Source: Rhizobium redzepovicii (GTDB taxonomy: Bacteria; Pseudomonadota; Alphaproteobacteria; Rhizobiales; Rhizobiaceae). From it: a stretch of DNA of 64,000 nucleotides. The stretch is taken from the NCBI RefSeq assembly GCF_019793435.1, contig NZ_JAILYH010000008.1, forward strand, positions 1 to 64,000. The letters are read 5' to 3'. Position 1 is the first letter of the stretch, and every line of letters starts with the position of its first letter. The position numbers and the translations under genes were made by a program. The notes below the pieces were generated by a model, which was not told the DNA's origin, ran no database searches, and saw only the letters and a list, made by a program, of their open reading frames with translations. Of this stretch, positions 1 through 7,836 are shown one piece after another.

Positions 1-110
1 TTAGAACGAAAGACTTCGTCGCCAGCAGCGCCGCCGCCCTCGTTCAGTGAGTGGGCTTATAGAACTAACCCTCCCAAACAGTCAACACACATACCCAAAG
101 TTTTTTGACA
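1..110 (-). promoter_or_regulatory. Probable rRNA-operon promoter and start of leader, reading leftwards out of the window
   Basis: On the minus strand a TTGACT -35 box (80-85) and a TATAAG -10 box (56-61) are separated by 18 bases, with an A/T-rich stretch upstream (about 86-125) like an UP element. The transcript would run left through a GC-rich, non-coding leader (1-48). From memory this leader, with its GAACGAGGGCGGCGGCGCTG core, resembles those in front of rhizobial 16S rRNA genes. The rRNA itself lies outside the window, so the assignment rests on promoter strength and the recalled leader sequence. Confidence 0.5.
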
Positions 111-400
111 TTTTTGTAACAGGTTGATTCAGCTGGCGTTTTTGTCGGTCGATATTATCCACAGGGCACCCTTTCGGGACGGATTCCCGAAAATTCCTTT
201 ATCAGTTGGTCAAAAATCCCTCGAAAAGGCGCCCCCGGCCACCGAAAGATAACGAGAAAACAGCGGCTTGAGCGGATTTATGGTTAATGGAGGATTAAAC
301 TGCTTCCCGCCGCGAGCTTTAAATTTCCGTCACAAATCAACGGCAGACATTTCGGAACCTATCGCCGTCTTAGGTGTTGTCTTTCCCATTGAAGGAAGGA
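111..400. other. Intergenic region, no gene seen
   Basis: Between the leftward rRNA-type promoter and the DUF883-type gene nothing looks coding. The region is relatively A/T-rich and should hold the promoter of the gene at 408. A good ribosome-binding site (GAAGGAAGGAG, about 391-401) closes it. I could not place a convincing -35/-10 pair for the rightward gene. Confidence 0.5.
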
Positions 401-407
401 GACCGAT

Positions 408-746
408 ATGGCTGCCAACACCGATGATATCAGAGCATCTGTCAGCAAGGACATTACCGCACTCCAGCAGGAAGTCTCGCGCCTGCAGAAGATGATTTCC
501 GCTCAAGGCGCCGAAGCCTATTACGAAGTGCGCGGCCGCGCCGGCAAGGCTTATGACGAGGCCCTGCCCCGCGCTAAGAAAGCCGTCGCCCAGATCAGAG
601 CCGAAGGGTCAGCTGCTGCCGGCGCCGCCCGCGAACACCCGACCGCAGCGACCACTGCGCTGGTGCTTGCAGGCGCTATTGGATTCCTCGCCGGCTATCT
701 GCTGTCCGGCAGTTCGCAGCCGGAGCCTCGCCATTGGTGGCGGTAA
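408..746 (+). CDS. DUF883 / ElaB-YqjD-like membrane-anchored protein
   Basis: A 112-residue protein with the build of the DUF883 (ElaB/YqjD) family. A charged, coiled-coil-prone N-terminal two thirds contains a heptad-like stretch at residues 8-30. A single hydrophobic C-terminal segment follows (about residues 82-100, rich in Ala/Leu/Gly), then a short polar tail ending in Trp-Trp-Arg. E. coli members are C-tail-anchored inner-membrane proteins that bind ribosomes in stationary phase; that role is only known for the family. The start is set by a strong Shine-Dalgarno sequence seven bases upstream. The gene appears monocistronic. Confidence 0.75.
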   Translation: MAANTDDIRASVSKDITALQQEVSRLQKMISAQGAEAYYEVRGRAGKAYDEALPRAKKAVAQIRAEGSAAAGAAREHPTAATTALVLAGAIGFLAGYLLSGSSQPEPRHWWR

Positions 747-777
747 GGCTCCGCCGCATCCGCTGAAAAATCATATT

Positions 778-818
778 TTTACGCACCCGCCGATCCGTTT
801 TTCGGCAGGGTGCGTAAA
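778..818. other. Long hairpin between two small genes
   Basis: An almost perfect inverted repeat (arms about 778-793 and 802-818, one bulged base, short T-rich loop) follows the DUF883-type gene. It lacks a clear run of T on either side, so it is only terminator-like. It could end transcription of the upstream gene or stabilise its 3' end. Confidence 0.45.
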
Positions 819-888
819 TGCTTATGTCTTAGAAAAACCAATTTTTAATGCGATTGATGGGAACATAAAAAACGACAGGGAGGACAAC

Positions 889-1095
889 ATGGAAAACAAG
901 AGGGCCAATTGCATCATTGAAGTCAGCGTCGATGGCGTTAACGGCCGTTACGCGGTCGGCATCATGAACATGCGCCAGGCACTCGACCTGCCCGAAATGC
1001 CAAGTCTGTCGTATACGCATCCGGACCCGGTCAAGGCCGCCGCGGGTATCGTTGTCAGCCGCAAGGAACTTGCCGGCTTTATGGCCTGCCGCTGA
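889..1095 (+). CDS. Small conserved-looking protein of unknown function
   Basis: A 68-residue soluble protein with no signal peptide or membrane segment. I chose the ATG at 889 because a GGGAGGA ribosome-binding site lies seven bases upstream; the longer reading frame to the left would run through the hairpin at 778-818. A perfect Rho-independent terminator follows directly, which supports a real transcription unit. The N-terminus (residues 7-27) looks like a beta-hairpin, followed by an Arg-Gln-Ala-Leu helix and a C-terminal segment ending with Lys-Glu-Leu-Ala-Gly-Phe. I do not recognise the family. Confidence 0.6.
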   Translation: MENKRANCIIEVSVDGVNGRYAVGIMNMRQALDLPEMPSLSYTHPDPVKAAAGIVVSRKELAGFMACR

Positions 1096-1121
1096 ACCAG
1101 CGCAAGTCTGCCATGCCGTAA

Positions 1122-1152
1122 CAGCGCTTCCACCAAAGCGCTGGCGTTTTTT
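1122..1152 (+). terminator. Rho-independent terminator
   Basis: An eight-base-pair stem (CAGCGCTT / AAGCGCTG) with a six-base loop is followed by GCG and a run of six T. It lies 27 bases after the stop of the 68-residue gene. Confidence 0.75.
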
Positions 1153-1246
1153 AACGCGTCTCTTCTGCCCACTTTTTCTTTGCCTTGCTGGCATCCTTGC
1201 GCCGTTCATGCCAAGAGAAGGCATCGAGGCAGTATAAGGACAGCAG

Positions 1247-2053
1247 ATGAGGGAACGGCGCCCATCGCATAAGACGCGTGAGCGGACAAAGCCCGCCGTC
1301 GGCGCCGCGGCCAAGCGTGTCACCCTCCCCCGCGCCCTTTCCAAACTTGGTTATTGCTCCCGCACCCAGGCCGAACGGCTGATTGCCGAGAGCCGCGTTG
1401 CCGTCGACGGCCGCACCGTCAGCGATATCTCCGCCTGGGTCGACCTTGCTACCGCCAAGATCAGTGTCGACGGCCTCGTCATTGCCGCCGAAGCGAAAAT
1501 CTATCTGATGCTTAACAAGCCCCGCGGGCTCGTCACCACCCGCGACGATCCCGAAGGCAGGCCGACGGTCTATGATTGCCTGAGGGATTTCGACATCCCG
1601 CATCTCTCTCCGGTCGGCCGGCTCGACAAGGCGAGCGAGGGGCTGCTGCTGTTCACCAATGACACGGAATTCGCCCAGATCCTTCTCGATCCGGTCACCC
1701 ACGTGACGAAGACCTATCATGTCCAGATAGACCGGATCATGGACGATGAGGGCATTGCCGCCATGACATCGGGCATCCGCCACGACGGCGAACTGCTGAC
1801 GGCAACCGCCGCGCGGCGCCTCCGCCAGGGCGACCGGAATTCATGGATCGAGGTCGAGCTCGACGAGGGCCGCAACCGCCAGATCCGCCGCATGCTGGAG
1901 GCGCTCGGGACCGAATGCCTGCGCCTCGTGCGCGTTGCGATCGGCAGGCTCGAGCTCGGCGAACTGCCGAAAGGCGCCGTGCGCGCGCTGACCGAGGCGG
2001 AGTTACAGTCGTTGCGCCGGAAAACCGGGATCGAGAAGGCGAGACGCAATTGA
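1247..2053 (+). CDS. RsuA/RluB/RluE-type pseudouridine synthase
   Basis: A 268-residue enzyme expected to isomerise a specific uridine in ribosomal RNA. An S4 RNA-binding domain (about residues 27-73) is followed by the catalytic domain. The signature Gly-Arg-Leu-Asp-Lys-Ala-Ser-Glu-Gly-Leu-Leu places the catalytic Asp near residue 127. The RsuA-family element Arg-Asn-Arg-Gln-Ile-Arg-Arg-Met-Leu is present near residue 212. Length and order match the RsuA/RluB/E/F branch, but the target uridine cannot be told from sequence. The stop codon overlaps a possible TTG start (2050) of the next gene, so the two are probably cotranscribed. Confidence 0.85.
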   Translation: MRERRPSHKTRERTKPAVGAAAKRVTLPRALSKLGYCSRTQAERLIAESRVAVDGRTVSDISAWVDLATAKISVDGLVIAAEAKIYLMLNKPRGLVTTRDDPEGRPTVYDCLRDFDIPHLSPVGRLDKASEGLLLFTNDTEFAQILLDPVTHVTKTYHVQIDRIMDDEGIAAMTSGIRHDGELLTATAARRLRQGDRNSWIEVELDEGRNRQIRRMLEALGTECLRLVRVAIGRLELGELPKGAVRALTEAELQSLRRKTGIEKARRN

Positions 2054-2067
2054 CTAATCAAAGGGAT

Positions 2068-2750
2068 ATGGCGCCGCACGATTTCTGGCAGGAGGTTCAT
2101 CCGCCCGAGACCTTTGCCGTCGACGGCGAATTCGCCTCCTTCTACGTCGCCGTCCTGGAAGACGGCCGTCAGGTTCGCCTGCCGATCCGCGTGCTGCGGA
2201 CGGCGATCACGCTCTCGCCTCGCTGATCATCAACCAGGCGAGCTTCGCCGTGCTCGATGTGCTCACCGAAAGCCTCGCCGAAAAGATCCGGCCCATGCGC
2301 ATCGACGTCGTCGCCGGCCTGCCAACGCTCGGCCTGACGCTTGCCGCCGCCGTTGCGCAGAAGCTCGGCCACAGCCGTTATGTTCCGCTCGGCACCTCGC
2401 GCAAATTCTGGTACCGCGACGAGCTTTCCGTCCCCCTGTCCTCGATCACCACGCCGACACAGCAGAAGCGCCTTTATATCGATCCGCGCATGCTGCCGCT
2501 GCTTGCCGGACGGCGCGTCGCTCTGATCGACGACGTCATTTCCAGCGGCGCCTCGATCGTCGCGGCTCTTGATCTGCTCGAGGTCTGCGGCATCGAACCG
2601 GTCGTCATCGGCGCGGCCATGCTGCAGTCGCAGCGCTGGCGCGAAAGCCTTGCTGCCGCCGGCCCGCGATGGATCGCACGCACCGTCGGCGTCTTCACAA
2701 CGCCCATATTGGAGCGGAACGCCGCAGGCCGGTGGCAGACACCCGCCTGA
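2068..2750 (+). pseudogene. Phosphoribosyltransferase-family protein, interrupted by a one-base frameshift
   Basis: The N-terminal part (ATG at 2068, or TTG at 2050 overlapping the previous stop) reads in one frame to a stop at 2224-2226. The rest, from about 2199 on, continues in another frame to 2750. Joining them with one missing base near 2197-2199 gives a continuous protein of about 227 residues. The second part has the PRPP-binding motif Val-Ala-Leu-Ile-Asp-Asp-Val-Ile-Ser-Ser-Gly-Ala-Ser, and before it a Gly-Leu-Pro-Thr-Leu-Gly-Leu stretch and a Thr-Ser-Arg-Lys-Phe-Trp-Tyr stretch typical of adenine-phosphoribosyltransferase-like proteins. Either the gene is newly broken, a shorter product starts at GTG 2250, or a base is missing from the sequence. 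Confidence 0.7.
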
Positions 2751-2852
2751 GGCGATACATGAGGATTGGTCAATCTTTGCCCGAGGGCACCTCTGTACAG
2801 CGCAGGAGGAACGATTACAGTCTGCCCAATCGATGAAACACCGGATCCACGC

Positions 2853-4595
2853 ATGACGTTCGAGCAAGCATCCCTGCTGATCCTCCTGCTGGCGATGCTC
2901 GTTCTCTTCTCTTTCGATCGCATCCGCATCGAGGTGATTTCGATCGCTGGCCTGCTCGCCGGCTATTCGCTCGGACTTTATCCCGCCGACCACATCTTCA
3001 CCGGCTTTGCCAGTCCCGTTGTCATCACCGTCGTCGAGATCCTGCTGATCGTCCAGGTGCTGGCGCGCGCCGGGCTCTTCGACAATCTCGCCGCCCGTTT
3101 CGCCGCCGCCAGGCCTTCGAGCTTCAAGGTCATCGCCGGCGCTTCCTCGCTTGCCGGCTTCATTTCTATCTTCATGAACAATATCGGCGCCTTTGCAATC
3201 AGCCTGCCGGTGGCGCTGCGGCTCGGCATGGCGCTGACGATCCCTCGCCGCCAGCTCGTCATGCCGCTCTCGTTTGCGGCGTTGCTCGGCGGTCTCGTTT
3301 CGCTGATCGGCACGCCGGCCAACCTGCTCGTCAGCGACGCGCTCGCCAAGGCGACCGGAGCAGGCTTTCACTTCTTCGATTTCGCCTATGTCGGCCTGCC
3401 GGTTGCAATCGCCGGCATTCTGCTTATCGCCTTTCGCATCCAGCGTCTCTTTCCTGAACCTGACGAAACGCCGGCAGCGATCTCCCTAGGCACGCGCCGC
3501 ATCGTCGTCGAGCGCCGCATTCCCGACATTTCGCCGCTGATCGGCATCCGGCTTTCCGATTGTCCGGCGGGTTTCGGCATTAAACCGCACGCGCTCATCC
3601 GCGGCGACAATTTCGTCTTCGGTCCGCTCGATCAGTCAGTCATTTCAGCCGGCGACGTGCTGCTTGCCGAAGGCGCCGATGCGGTTTTTGCCGGGCTAGC
3701 CGCCACCCAGGCGCTGATCGCCGATGCCCATCCGCATGGCCTCCAGCCGGATTTTTCCCGTGTCGAAGCCGTCGTCATGCCGGAAAGCACGCTGGTCGGT
3801 TCGCGCGTCCGCTCGCTTGAAGTGTTCCAAAGCCGCGGCGTCGCAGTCACCGCTCTTTCCATGCGCGCGCCGCGCATCGAAGGCCGTTTCATCGACCTGC
3901 AACTATCGATCGGCGATATATTGACACTGGAAGGGCCGCGAACGGCAATCGCCGAAGCGCTGGAAGAAAGCGAGTGCCTGCCGCTCGCCCCGACAGCCCC
4001 GGCCGAACCGGCCGTCCTCTCCTGGCGGCCCTTCGCGCTCTTTGTCTGCGGCGTAGCCGCCTCTGCGGCCGGGTTGCCTCCCGACATCGCCTTTGCCGCT
4101 GTCGTGCTCGTGCTCGCCTTGCTCAATCACCTGAACATCCGCCAGGCGATGGCCGATCTCAACTGGCCGATCATCATCATGCTGGCAGCGATGATCCCAA
4201 TCGGCCAGGCGGTGGCAACGACCGGGGCGGCCGAAACGATCGCCGGCTGGCTGAGTCTCGTCGTGCCGGTCAGCCGGCCGCTCTTCGGCATCGCCCTCAT
4301 CCTCTTCCTCGCCATGGCGCTGACGCCCTTCGTCAACAACGCGACGGTTGCGATCGTCCTGGCCCCGATCGCACTGGAATTCGCCAAAGCCGGCAGCCAT
4401 GCGCCGGACGCCTATCTGATTGCCGTCGCCGTCGGCGCCTCACTGGATTTTCTGACACCCTTCGGCCATCACAACAACACACTGGCAATGGGCATCGGCG
4501 GCTACCGCTTCAGTGACTTCCTGCGCGCCGGCTGGCCGCTTGCCGTCACAAGCTACGGCCTCGCTTTGTTTCTCCTGGCCCTGTTCTGGCTCTGA
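2853..4595 (+). CDS. SLC13/DASS-type permease with two internal TrkA-C (RCK-C) domains
   Basis: A roughly 580-residue inner-membrane transporter of the divalent anion:sodium symporter/ArsB-like superfamily. N-terminal membrane segments (about residues 5-200) contain the Asn-Asn-Ile-Gly and Ile-Gly-Thr-Pro-Ala-Asn motifs. Two soluble RCK-C/TrkA-C modules follow (about residues 215-375), then a second membrane half with Asn-Asn-Ala-Thr-Val and a Gly-His-His-Asn-Asn-Thr motif. SLC13 members move sulfate, di- or tricarboxylates; the substrate here is not predictable. I prefer the ATG at 2853, directly before the first membrane helix, over an upstream GTG (2766). An AGGAGGA at about 2806-2812 lies too far upstream to serve it well, so the start is uncertain. 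Confidence 0.8.
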   Translation: MTFEQASLLILLLAMLVLFSFDRIRIEVISIAGLLAGYSLGLYPADHIFTGFASPVVITVVEILLIVQVLARAGLFDNLAARFAAARPSSFKVIAGASSLAGFISIFMNNIGAFAISLPVALRLGMALTIPRRQLVMPLSFAALLGGLVSLIGTPANLLVSDALAKATGAGFHFFDFAYVGLPVAIAGILLIAFRIQRLFPEPDETPAAISLGTRRIVVERRIPDISPLIGIRLSDCPAGFGIKPHALIRGDNFVFGPLDQSVISAGDVLLAEGADAVFAGLAATQALIADAHPHGLQPDFSRVEAVVMPESTLVGSRVRSLEVFQSRGVAVTALSMRAPRIEGRFIDLQLSIGDILTLEGPRTAIAEALEESECLPLAPTAPAEPAVLSWRPFALFVCGVAASAAGLPPDIAFAAVVLVLALLNHLNIRQAMADLNWPIIIMLAAMIPIGQAVATTGAAETIAGWLSLVVPVSRPLFGIALILFLAMALTPFVNNATVAIVLAPIALEFAKAGSHAPDAYLIAVAVGASLDFLTPFGHHNNTLAMGIGGYRFSDFLRAGWPLAVTSYGLALFLLALFWL

Positions 4596-4631
4596 TGCGA
4601 TAGTTGGGCCACCTTGACTTCCCGGCAATGA

Positions 4632-4735
4632 CTACAGCGCCGAGTGTCTTTCAGACAAGCAAAGAACGCTGTAGCACTTTGAGTGCTGCATAATTTCTTA
4701 AATCGATTCCGATTTGAGGAATTTTGCAGTAGAGC
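4632..4735. repeat. Rhizobial intergenic repeat made of nested palindromes
   Basis: Two consecutive inverted repeats make up the element. The first pairs CTACAGCG with CGCTGTAG around a shorter inner stem. The second pairs CTGCATAATTTCTTAAATCG with a near-complementary copy ending in TTTTGCAG. I recall very similar sequences dispersed between genes in Rhizobium chromosomes. It fills the gap before purC. Confidence 0.6.
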
Positions 4736-4774
4736 AGGAAGCCTTCCCCCCAATCACAAGGACAGTCGAGCGCC

Positions 4775-5719
4775 GTGCGAATTCTCTCCGAAGCCCATTT
4801 CCCGGAACTGCCGAACTACTATCGCGGCAAGGTGCGCGAGAATTACGATCTGCCGGACGGACGCCGCATCATCATCAGCACCGACCGGCTGAGCGCTTTC
4901 GACCGCATCCTCACCTGTATTCCTTATAAGGGCCAGGTGCTGACGCAGACGGCACGCTACTGGTTCGAGGCGACGAAGGACATCTGCCCGAACCATGTCC
5001 TCGACTATCCCGATGCCAATGTCGTCATCGGCAAGCGGCTAGACATTCTGCCGGTCGAAATTGTCGTGCGCGGTTATCTCGCCGGCACCACCGGCACGTC
5101 GATCCTGACGCTCTATAAGAAGGGTGAGCGCGAGATGTACGGCATGCGCCTGCCGGACGGCATGCGCGACAACCAGATCCTGCCCGAACCGGTCATCACC
5201 CCGACCAGCAAGGAATTCGACGGCGGCCATGACGAGCCGCTGACGCCTGCCGAAATCGTCAGCCGCGGCCTTCTGACCAAGGAGCAGTGGGAGACACTGT
5301 CGCGATACGCGCTCGCGCTCTTCGCCCGCGGCCAGGAGATGGCGGCCAAACGCGGCCTGATCCTCGTCGACACCAAGTATGAATTCGGCACCGACGGCGA
5401 CGACAACATCATCCTCGCCGACGAGATCCACACGCCTGACAGCAGCCGCTACTGGCTTGCCGAAAGCTATCCGGCCAGTTTTGCCGCCGGAAAACGTCCG
5501 GAAAGTTTCGACAAGGATTTCGTCCGCGCCTGGGTGGCGGAGCGCTGCGACCCATATAAGGATGAGATCCCCGAGATTCCCACCGGACTGATCGAACAGA
5601 CCTCGGCTGTTTATATCAGGGCCTATGAGGCGATCACCGGCGAGCACTTTGTTCCCGACGATAGCGGCGAGACACCGCTTGCCCGCATCCGGCAGAACCT
5701 CGCCCCCCACTTCCCCTGA
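4775..5719 (+). CDS. purC: Phosphoribosylaminoimidazole-succinocarboxamide (SAICAR) synthase
   Basis: A 314-residue cytosolic ligase that joins CAIR and aspartate with ATP in de novo purine synthesis. It is the long form of the enzyme. The N-terminal Tyr-Arg-Gly-Lys-Val-Arg-Glu motif (residues 15-22), the Ser-Thr-Asp-Arg-Leu-Ser-Ala-Phe-Asp nucleotide-binding segment (about 35-43) and the Val-Glu-Ile-Val-Val-Arg-Gly-Tyr signature (near 93-100) are all present. The start is a GTG at 4775 with an AAGGACAG Shine-Dalgarno sequence 10-15 bases upstream. Rhizobia often carry a second, short purC in the main pur operon; this isolated copy would be the extra one. Confidence 0.9.
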   Translation: MRILSEAHFPELPNYYRGKVRENYDLPDGRRIIISTDRLSAFDRILTCIPYKGQVLTQTARYWFEATKDICPNHVLDYPDANVVIGKRLDILPVEIVVRGYLAGTTGTSILTLYKKGEREMYGMRLPDGMRDNQILPEPVITPTSKEFDGGHDEPLTPAEIVSRGLLTKEQWETLSRYALALFARGQEMAAKRGLILVDTKYEFGTDGDDNIILADEIHTPDSSRYWLAESYPASFAAGKRPESFDKDFVRAWVAERCDPYKDEIPEIPTGLIEQTSAVYIRAYEAITGEHFVPDDSGETPLARIRQNLAPHFP

Positions 5720-5823
5720 GATGGCAGCGCGCGAAAGCCTCCGGCCGATCATCGGCTTGCGGCATTTCGTGCAATCGCGCTAACATCAGCCAGAAGGATC
5801 GGGCCTGGCCCGGCGGGGGACGG

Positions 5824-6426
5824 ATGGCAAGAAGGCCGAGACGCAAGGCCGAGGAAACGCGGGAGGACATTCTCTCGATGGCGGAGATGCTGTTTCGTCA
5901 GCGCGGCTATCTCGCGGTGTCGATCGCCGATATCGCCGGCGCGCTGCACATGTCGCCCGCCAATGTCTTCAAGCATTTCCATACCAAAGTCGCCCTGGTC
6001 GATGCGATCGCCGGACGCCATCTCGACAATGCTACCGAGCGTTTCGCAGCCTTCGACCAGAACCTGCCCCCGAAGGAGCAATTGCTCCGCTTCGTCCTGC
6101 GCCTGCTGGAAGGCCATCTGCAGGACATCCACAAAAATCCCTACATCTTCGAAATGGTGCTTTCGACGATCGAGGCAAAACTCGAGGCCGGCAACCGTTA
6201 TCGCGCCCGAATCGAGTTGAAGCTGGACGAAATCATCCGAGAGGGTATCGCGGAGGGACGCTATCAGTGCCGCGATCCCGAGCGCGCGGCACGCACGGTC
6301 GCAGACCTCCTGGCCTGCGTCCTGCACCCGATCCTGATTGCCCGCGACGACAAGGAAACTCTGGTGCATCGCGCCGAGGACATCGTCGGCTTTGTCGATG
6401 CCGCACTGCAAAATAACGCTTGCTAA
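5824..6426 (+). CDS. TetR-family transcriptional regulator, probable repressor of the adjacent RND pump
   Basis: A 200-residue protein with an N-terminal TetR helix-turn-helix (about residues 13-58, including Ser-Ile-Ala-Asp-Ile-Ala-Gly-Ala-Leu and Val-Phe-Lys-His-Phe-His). A helical ligand-binding and dimerisation domain follows. It lies just before, and in the same direction as, a complete three-gene RND efflux system, so local control of the pump is the simplest reading. In known systems such regulators are released from DNA by pump substrates. A possible operator lies in the gap to the pump genes (6442-6457). Confidence 0.85.
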   Translation: MARRPRRKAEETREDILSMAEMLFRQRGYLAVSIADIAGALHMSPANVFKHFHTKVALVDAIAGRHLDNATERFAAFDQNLPPKEQLLRFVLRLLEGHLQDIHKNPYIFEMVLSTIEAKLEAGNRYRARIELKLDEIIREGIAEGRYQCRDPERAARTVADLLACVLHPILIARDDKETLVHRAEDIVGFVDAALQNNAC

Positions 6427-6441
6427 GTGATGATTGCTGAC

Positions 6442-6457
6442 TTACGTCACTTCGTAA
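6442..6457. promoter_or_regulatory. Candidate TetR operator before the RND pump genes
   Basis: A short inverted repeat, TTACG and CGTAA separated by six bases, lies 15 bases after the tetR-type stop and about 127 bases before the pump genes. Its position fits an operator, but the arms are short and no second copy was seen. Confidence 0.3.
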
Positions 6458-6583
6458 AGCTTTTGTTAAATTCGGATAAAGGCATTTGCAGCCAGATCAA
6501 TCCTGACGCTTTTACAAGCCTGCGCTCGGCCCGTGCCGAGCCCGTGGATCGAACCGCAATTGCCACCGCACAGGAAATTCAGA

Positions 6584-7789
6584 ATGATACGGCGTGCCCT
6601 TCTCATCTCCTCGGCGCTGGCGCTCGGCGTGTTGCTCGCAGCCTGCAGCGACAACGCCAGCAAGCCTGCCGGCAACGCAGGCGCGGCCCAGCCGGCCTCG
6701 CCGGTCGGCGTGATCACGCTGAATAAGGGTAGTTTTCCGGTCACCACTATCCTTCCCGGCCGCGCCGAGACCTTCCAGACGGCCGATATCCGGCCGCAGG
6801 TGAGCGGCCTCATCCGCGAGATCGCCTTCAAGGAAGGTGGCGAGATCAAGAAGGGCGACCTTCTCTACCAGATCGAGGATGCGCCCTATATTGCTGCCGT
6901 TGAGCAGGCCAAGGCGGCGATCTCCAAGGCCGAGGCGAGTGTGCCGAGCGCTGAAAGCAATCTCGACCGCTACCAGCGCCTCGTCGGCAGCGGCGCCACT
7001 CAGATCGAATTCGAAACCGCCAAGACGACGCTGCTTCAGGCCAAGGCCGAAGTCGAGTCGGCGAAGGCCGCACTGTCCGCCGCGCAGATTGATCTCGACC
7101 ACACCAGGATCATCGCGCCCTTCGACGGCATCATCGACCAGACCGCCTATAATGTCGGCAACGTCGTCTCGGCCAATCAGACGACGGCGCTGACGACGAT
7201 CCGCCAGCTCGATCCGATCTATATTTCGCTGACGGAATCGAGCACCAACCTCTTGAAGCTGCGCGATGCGATGGCCGCCGGCGACATCAAGGGTGCAGCC
7301 AATGTCGTCTTCCACCTGATCCTCGAAGACGGCAAGGAATACAACCAGCAGGGCAAGCTCGACATGTCGAAGCAGGTGGTCAGTGAGACCACGGGCACCT
7401 TCATCATCCGCGTGCTCTTTCCCAATCCCGACCGGGTCGTGCTGCCCGGCATGTATGTCCGGGCGACCGTCGAACTCGGCGCGGAGAACGGTTATGCGCT
7501 GCCGCAGTTGGCAACGAGCCGCGACGCCAACGGCCGGCTGACGGCGCAGTTCGTTTCGGCCGAGGGCAAGGTCGAGACCCGTGCTTTCGAAAACAGCTCG
7601 CCCTCCAACAATTCCTGGCTCGTGACCGAAGGCATCAAGGACGGTGATCAGCTGATCGTCAGCGGTCTGCAATCGATCACGTCAGGCATGCCGGTGAAAC
7701 CGGTCCCGATGAAGATCACCGACAACGGCGTGGTCGTGGCTGCCGATCAGCCCGCGGCCGGTGACGCGCAGAAGCCCGCAGCGAATTAA
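6584..7789 (+). CDS. RND efflux periplasmic adaptor (membrane fusion) lipoprotein, AcrA/MexA type
   Basis: A 401-residue adaptor linking the inner-membrane pump to the outer-membrane channel. I chose the ATG at 6584, which has an AGGAA site seven bases upstream. It gives a lipoprotein signal peptide with the lipobox Leu-Leu-Ala-Ala-Cys (Cys near residue 21). Lipoyl-like halves (around 60-85 and 175-200) flank an alpha-helical hairpin rich in Ala/Glu/Lys (about 95-165). Beta-barrel and membrane-proximal domains follow. It is 47 bases upstream of the RND permease and clearly in its operon. Confidence 0.92.
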   Translation: MIRRALLISSALALGVLLAACSDNASKPAGNAGAAQPASPVGVITLNKGSFPVTTILPGRAETFQTADIRPQVSGLIREIAFKEGGEIKKGDLLYQIEDAPYIAAVEQAKAAISKAEASVPSAESNLDRYQRLVGSGATQIEFETAKTTLLQAKAEVESAKAALSAAQIDLDHTRIIAPFDGIIDQTAYNVGNVVSANQTTALTTIRQLDPIYISLTESSTNLLKLRDAMAAGDIKGAANVVFHLILEDGKEYNQQGKLDMSKQVVSETTGTFIIRVLFPNPDRVVLPGMYVRATVELGAENGYALPQLATSRDANGRLTAQFVSAEGKVETRAFENSSPSNNSWLVTEGIKDGDQLIVSGLQSITSGMPVKPVPMKITDNGVVVAADQPAAGDAQKPAAN

Positions 7790-7836
7790 TCGCTTCGAGC
7801 CCCCGACGTCACCGTTCAGCCGCACAGGAACAACCG

